A DNA stretch of 16,845 nucleotides from Planctomycetales bacterium (GTDB lineage Bacteria; Planctomycetota; UBA11346): positions 1 through 16,845 of the forward strand of contig JANYGY010000050.1 in NCBI GenBank assembly GCA_025362255.1. The letters run 5' to 3'. The stretch's first letter is position 1, and the number at the start of each line of letters is the position of its first letter. Shown in pieces: positions 13,885 through 16,845 of this stretch. The notes under the pieces are model-generated. The model was not told where the DNA came from. It made no database searches and worked only from the letters and a program-made list of their open reading frames with translations. A program made the position numbers and the translations under genes.

Positions 13885-15031
13885 GGGCAGTGAGCCAAGC
13901 GATGACCTGGCCCTGCTGAGCAGCGGTGAGTCCGACGTAGCACGGGATCGACAGGATCCCCGGAAACGCGGCGTCAGCGCCGGCGAGGTCGCTGGCGCGG
14001 GCGACCTTCGCCAGGATCGGATGATGGTGCAGCGGCATGTAGTGGACCATGAACGCGATACCTGCGGCGCGCGCCTCGACCATCGTCTGGGCTCTGGTTT
14101 TTCCGATCGCCAGCCAATCGACCTGGGCTGAACAGATATGCCAGAAGGGCTGCTGGCCCGGGGCCGGGGCCGGCGGCCGGGCATGCGCCGGCAATTCGCG
14201 GCGATAGCGATCGACCTGCTGCGCGCGCTCGGCCTTGAAGTCCGCCAGACGCCGGCACTGGCTGGCGCCCAAGGCCGCCTGCATGTCCGACAACCGTTCG
14301 TTGGTGCTCGGGTGGTGGAATTCGTGGTACCACGACGCCTTGCTTTCAACCGCGGCCAGGTCGCCGTGGAAATCGCCATGCTGGATGCCGTGGTGGCGCA
14401 GACTGCGCAACTTCGCGGCCATCACCGGATCAGGAGTGACGATCGCGCCGCCTTCGCCGGTGGTGATGTTTTTCACCGGATGAAATGAGAACGTCGTGGC
14501 GCGGCTGAAACGCCCATCACCGCAGCGCCATTCGGGGCGTGCCGGATCATCGCCCCAGGTCGATCCGAATGCGTGCGCGGCGTCATCGAGCACCGTGATG
14601 CCCTTGCGGGCGGCAACCGCAGCAATTCCCGGCAGATCGACCAATCGCCCGGCGAAATGCACCGGCACCACGAAATCCAGATGCTCGCGGCAACGCTCGA
14701 GGATCTCGGGGGTGAGATTCAGCGACTGCGGGTCCACATCCAACAGCACGACTTCGGCGCCAAGCAGCAACGCCTGGCTGGCGGTCGCGACGAAGGTGAC
14801 CGCCGGCACGCCGACCCGTTTCCCCGGACCGACGCCGGCGGCCTGATACATCAGCTTGAGCGCGCTGGTGCCATTGCTGACCACCACCGCATGCGCAGCG
14901 CCGCTGATCCGGCATAGCTCGGCTTCAAAGGCCTCGATTGCGGGCCCGCAGGTGAGCATGTCCCCCATGAGGGCGGCGGTCACCGCTGCGATGTCGTGGT
15001 CGTCGATGTGTTGGCGTCCGTAACCGATCAT
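13874..15031 (-). CDS. pseC: PseC-like PLP aminotransferase (DegT/DnrJ/EryC1 family)
   Basis: PseC transfers an amino group from glutamate to the C4 keto group of the UDP-4-keto-6-deoxy-L-sugar made by PseB, in the second step of CMP-pseudaminic acid synthesis. The 385-residue protein starts MIGYGRQHIDDHDIAAV followed by MLTCGP, closely matching the PseC opening I-P-Y-G-R-Q ... L-T-x-G-P. NGTSALKL (53-60) binds the PLP phosphate. DDAAHAFG (149-156) supplies the pyridine-contacting Asp150, and FHPVKNITTGEGG (183-195) holds Schiff-base Lys187. Related enzymes such as those for legionaminic acid or 4-amino-sugars share these motifs, so the exact sugar is not certain. ATG 15031 fits the family start, though no Shine-Dalgarno sequence is visible and GTG 15109 is possible. 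It is divergent from flagellin 3 and convergent with the methyltransferase. pseB, pseH, pseG, pseI and pseF are not present here. Confidence 0.82.
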   Translation of the reverse strand: MIGYGRQHIDDHDIAAVTAALMGDMLTCGPAIEAFEAELCRISGAAHAVVVSNGTSALKLMYQAAGVGPGKRVGVPAVTFVATASQALLLGAEVVLLDVDPQSLNLTPEILERCREHLDFVVPVHFAGRLVDLPGIAAVAARKGITVLDDAAHAFGSTWGDDPARPEWRCGDGRFSRATTFSFHPVKNITTGEGGAIVTPDPVMAAKLRSLRHHGIQHGDFHGDLAAVESKASWYHEFHHPSTNERLSDMQAALGASQCRRLADFKAERAQQVDRYRRELPAHARPPAPAPGQQPFWHICSAQVDWLAIGKTRAQTMVEARAAGIAFMVHYMPLHHHPILAKVARASDLAGADAAFPGILSIPCYVGLTAAQQGQVIAWLTALKR

Positions 15032-15102
15032 GGGCGAAAGCGTGGCGCCGCGCCGACGAGGACAATCCCGACGCTGACTGGTCTGGGCACGTATGCGCGG
15101 CT

Positions 15103-15118
15103 TCGGCACGGGCGATGC
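15103..15118 (+). promoter_or_regulatory. Sigma-54-like promoter for flagellin 3
   Basis: TCGGCACG-GGCG-ATGC keeps the GG-N10-GC spacing and matches TGGCACG at six of seven and TTGC at three of four positions. It continues into GTTAT, similar to the GTTCT that follows the flagellin 2 element. Transcription would begin near 15130, just before the Shine-Dalgarno GGAGGT (15132-15137), giving a very short leader. The rest of the 112-base gap to pseC shows no sigma-28 pair with correct spacing. Confidence 0.35.
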
Positions 15119-15143
15119 GTTATCGCTCTTTGGAGGTCACCTC

Positions 15144-16802
15144 ATGAGCCTAGGCGTCAACTATAATGCGACCGCGGTGCGTACGCATCGGTCGCTGACC
15201 GTGGCCGATCGTGATCTGTCGCGGGTGGTCGAACGGCTGTCGAGTGGCTTTCGCCTGAACCATACGAGTGATGACCCGGCGAGCATGGTCCTGGCCAACG
15301 CTCTACGCTATCAGGTGAGCGGCCTGAAGGAGGCGACCTCGAACAGCGAAGCGGGTGTCAACCTGTTGCAGACCGCCGACGGCGCGCTCGATGAAACTTC
15401 CTCGCTGCTCAATCGGATGCGTCAGCTCGCCTTGCAGGCAGCCAACGAGGCGCTGACCAATCCCGCCGCGCTGACCGCGCTGCAGGACGACCTGGATTCA
15501 GCGATCGGGTCGATCAATCGCATCGCCACCGACACCCGCTTTGGCTCGCTGCCGCTGCTCAGCGGTGCGCTCGGCGGCAATCAGCTGTCGGTCGCCGCCC
15601 GGCCGTATGTCGAGAGCCTCGGCTTCGACGCCGGCCTGTTGCCAGGCGGCATCACCAAAGGCAGCGCGTTGCAGATCCTGATGCCCGCCCCTGGCCTGAC
15701 CTTGGACAAGGCCAAGACCGCGGTGGTGCTGTCGACCTCCGCCGGTCCCGCGACCCCGCCGACGCTGACCACGCCGATCGCGGGCTTATGGCAAGGCGAT
15801 GCTTTGTTCGCCGGCGCGACGCAATTGAGCACCGTGCCGGCCACCGTGAATCTGACCGGCCCGCTGGGCTCCCAGGCGCTGACGATCACCGCCTCGACCA
15901 CCGTCGGCGATGTCCTGGCGCAGATCAACGCCAGTGGTTCAACCTATGGCGTGCAGGCGTCCTTTTCCGCGACCACCGGCGCGTTCGTCATCGAAAGCAC
16001 CCGCTTCGGCGCGGGGAATCTGAGCATCTCGAGCACCGCGATGAACGGCAGTGCGGGCCTCTTTGACAGCGACGCGACCACCGCGGCCAACACCTTCACG
16101 ATCGATGGCACCAACCACCAGGTGCAGGTGAACTACGTCGATCTCGCGGGCACCACGCGCACCCTGACGCTCGACCAGCAGGTGACCTCGGGCAATGGCC
16201 TGGTGTTCACCAATCTCGCCGGCGGCCCCGAGGCCGCAGCACCCTTCACCGCGTATGGTCCCGGCGCGTTCAGCGTGACGTTCAAGGATCTTTCAAACAA
16301 AGTGGTGGGCGCCAGTTCGGTCATCCCCTACAGCGTCAGCTACAGCGCCACTCGCGACAGCAGCACGCAGATCCACACCGGCGCGCTGGCGAATCAGCAG
16401 GTCGCGATCGACATTCCCGACATGCGCGCGAGCGCCCTCGGCTACAGCGCCGGCCTGGTGACCACCGGCCTTGCGACCTTGCAGTCGCTGACCAACGGCA
16501 AAGCCCTCAGCACGGGCCGCGCCCAGGATGCGCTCAAAGTCATCGACGCCGCGATCAATGAAGTTTCCGCCACCCGCGGACACCTCGGAGCGATCCAAAG
16601 CAACTCGATCGAGACCACTTTGGATTCGCTGCGCGTCGCCATCGAAAACCTCACCGGCAGTGAAAGCCAACTGCGCGACACCGACTTCGCCCTCGAAAGC
16701 GCGAATTTCTCAAAACAGAACATCCTCCAGCAAGCCGCCACGGCGATGCTCGCCCAAGCGAACCAAGTTCCGCAAACGGTATTGAAGCTGTTGGAGCAGT
16801 AA
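15144..16802 (+). CDS. fliC: Flagellin 3, divergent paralogue
   Basis: This 552-residue flagellin keeps the conserved ends. The N-terminal part has RLSSGFRLNHTSDDPASMVL (31-50), NSEAGVNLLQTADGALDE (67-84) and NRIATDTRFGSLPLLSG. The C-terminal part (about 440-552) ends in TAMLAQANQVPQTVLKLLEQ. It departs from the two tandem flagellins at sites they share: MSLGVNYNATAV replaces MSLRIN, and RLNH replaces RINR. It also has a longer middle with a flagellin_IN-type module (about 235-300; LTITASTTVGDVLAQINASG) and a second beta-rich insert. The ATG at 15144 follows GGAGGT at six bases. It lies beyond the sugar genes and may be a minor or hook-proximal filament subunit, or be used under other conditions. 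It is too long and too flagellin-like at its C-terminus to be FlgL. Confidence 0.93.
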   Translation: MSLGVNYNATAVRTHRSLTVADRDLSRVVERLSSGFRLNHTSDDPASMVLANALRYQVSGLKEATSNSEAGVNLLQTADGALDETSSLLNRMRQLALQAANEALTNPAALTALQDDLDSAIGSINRIATDTRFGSLPLLSGALGGNQLSVAARPYVESLGFDAGLLPGGITKGSALQILMPAPGLTLDKAKTAVVLSTSAGPATPPTLTTPIAGLWQGDALFAGATQLSTVPATVNLTGPLGSQALTITASTTVGDVLAQINASGSTYGVQASFSATTGAFVIESTRFGAGNLSISSTAMNGSAGLFDSDATTAANTFTIDGTNHQVQVNYVDLAGTTRTLTLDQQVTSGNGLVFTNLAGGPEAAAPFTAYGPGAFSVTFKDLSNKVVGASSVIPYSVSYSATRDSSTQIHTGALANQQVAIDIPDMRASALGYSAGLVTTGLATLQSLTNGKALSTGRAQDALKVIDAAINEVSATRGHLGAIQSNSIETTLDSLRVAIENLTGSESQLRDTDFALESANFSKQNILQQAATAMLAQANQVPQTVLKLLEQ

Positions 16803-16805
16803 TCG

Positions 16806-16842
16806 GCCCATGCCACTTTCGATCGTCTAACGTGGCATGGGC
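16806..16842 (+). terminator. Probable terminator after flagellin 3
   Basis: GCCCATGCCAC (16806-16816) pairs perfectly with GTGGCATGGGC (16832-16842) around a 15-base loop, starting three bases after the stop codon. The window ends before any T-run could be seen, so the termination call rests on the stem and its position. Confidence 0.55.
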
Positions 16843-16845
16843 GGC

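Noticed and set aside
15093..15143. Longer start for flagellin 3, seventeen codons upstream
   Set aside because: GGAGGT at 15132-15137 points to ATG 15144, and flagellins begin at the MSL motif.
1..16845. CRISPR array, prophage, insertion sequence or toxin-antitoxin pair
   Set aside because: There are no regularly spaced repeats, no transposase, integrase or phage motifs, and no small paired genes in any frame. The window is core metabolism plus flagellar and modification genes.

Overview
The window comes from a GC-rich, flagellated bacterium with Gram-negative-type features (a signal-peptide-bearing Ig-like secreted protein, bacterial fliD/fliS/flaG and flagellins). No rRNA, tRNA or other strong taxonomic marker is present. 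The repetitive Ig-like secreted protein with A-T/V-D-x-A-G-N motifs and the long intergenic palindrome would suit a Planctomycetota/PVC-type genome, but this is a guess and a deltaproteobacterial or related lineage cannot be excluded. There are 13 protein genes, no RNA genes, no CRISPR array and no insertion sequence.

Left part (1-3633): an imperfect palindrome (67-197) lies at the 3' end of a secreted Ig-like-repeat protein gene (188-1615, minus). Upstream of that gene on the same strand is purQ (1697-2476), and a tandem 10-base repeat sits in the leader between them. folE2 (2617-3597, plus) runs divergently from purQ. These look like ordinary core-metabolism genes and do not belong to the flagellar locus.

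Flagellar part (3634-10187): a minus-strand run flaG-fliD-fliS (6491 down to 3634) encodes the filament-length/cap/chaperone set. It is transcribed divergently from two tandem plus-strand flagellin genes (6848-8377 and 8599-10146). The 356-base divergent region carries back-to-back sigma-28-like promoters that share GTCCTCAAGTC in the -35 region and N11 spacing to a GCCG -10 element. A strong 16-bp hairpin ends flagellin 1, so flagellin 2 probably has its own promoter.

Glycosylation part (10222-15031): a Maf-type flagellin glycosyltransferase, a translationally overlapping alpha-helical protein of unknown function, and a class I SAM methyltransferase form a plus-strand operon. A convergent pseC-like PLP aminotransferase overlaps the methyltransferase tail to tail. 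A third, divergent flagellin (15144-16802) follows. The likely joint role is to make, modify and attach a nonulosonic acid (pseudaminic-type) sugar to Ser/Thr of the flagellins whose genes flank the module. The other pse/leg biosynthesis genes are not in the window.

The most interesting unexplained items are the 395-residue protein coupled to maf, a GGCACGG-N5-GC motif upstream of all three flagellins (sigma-54-like geometry), and the long palindrome at the left edge.
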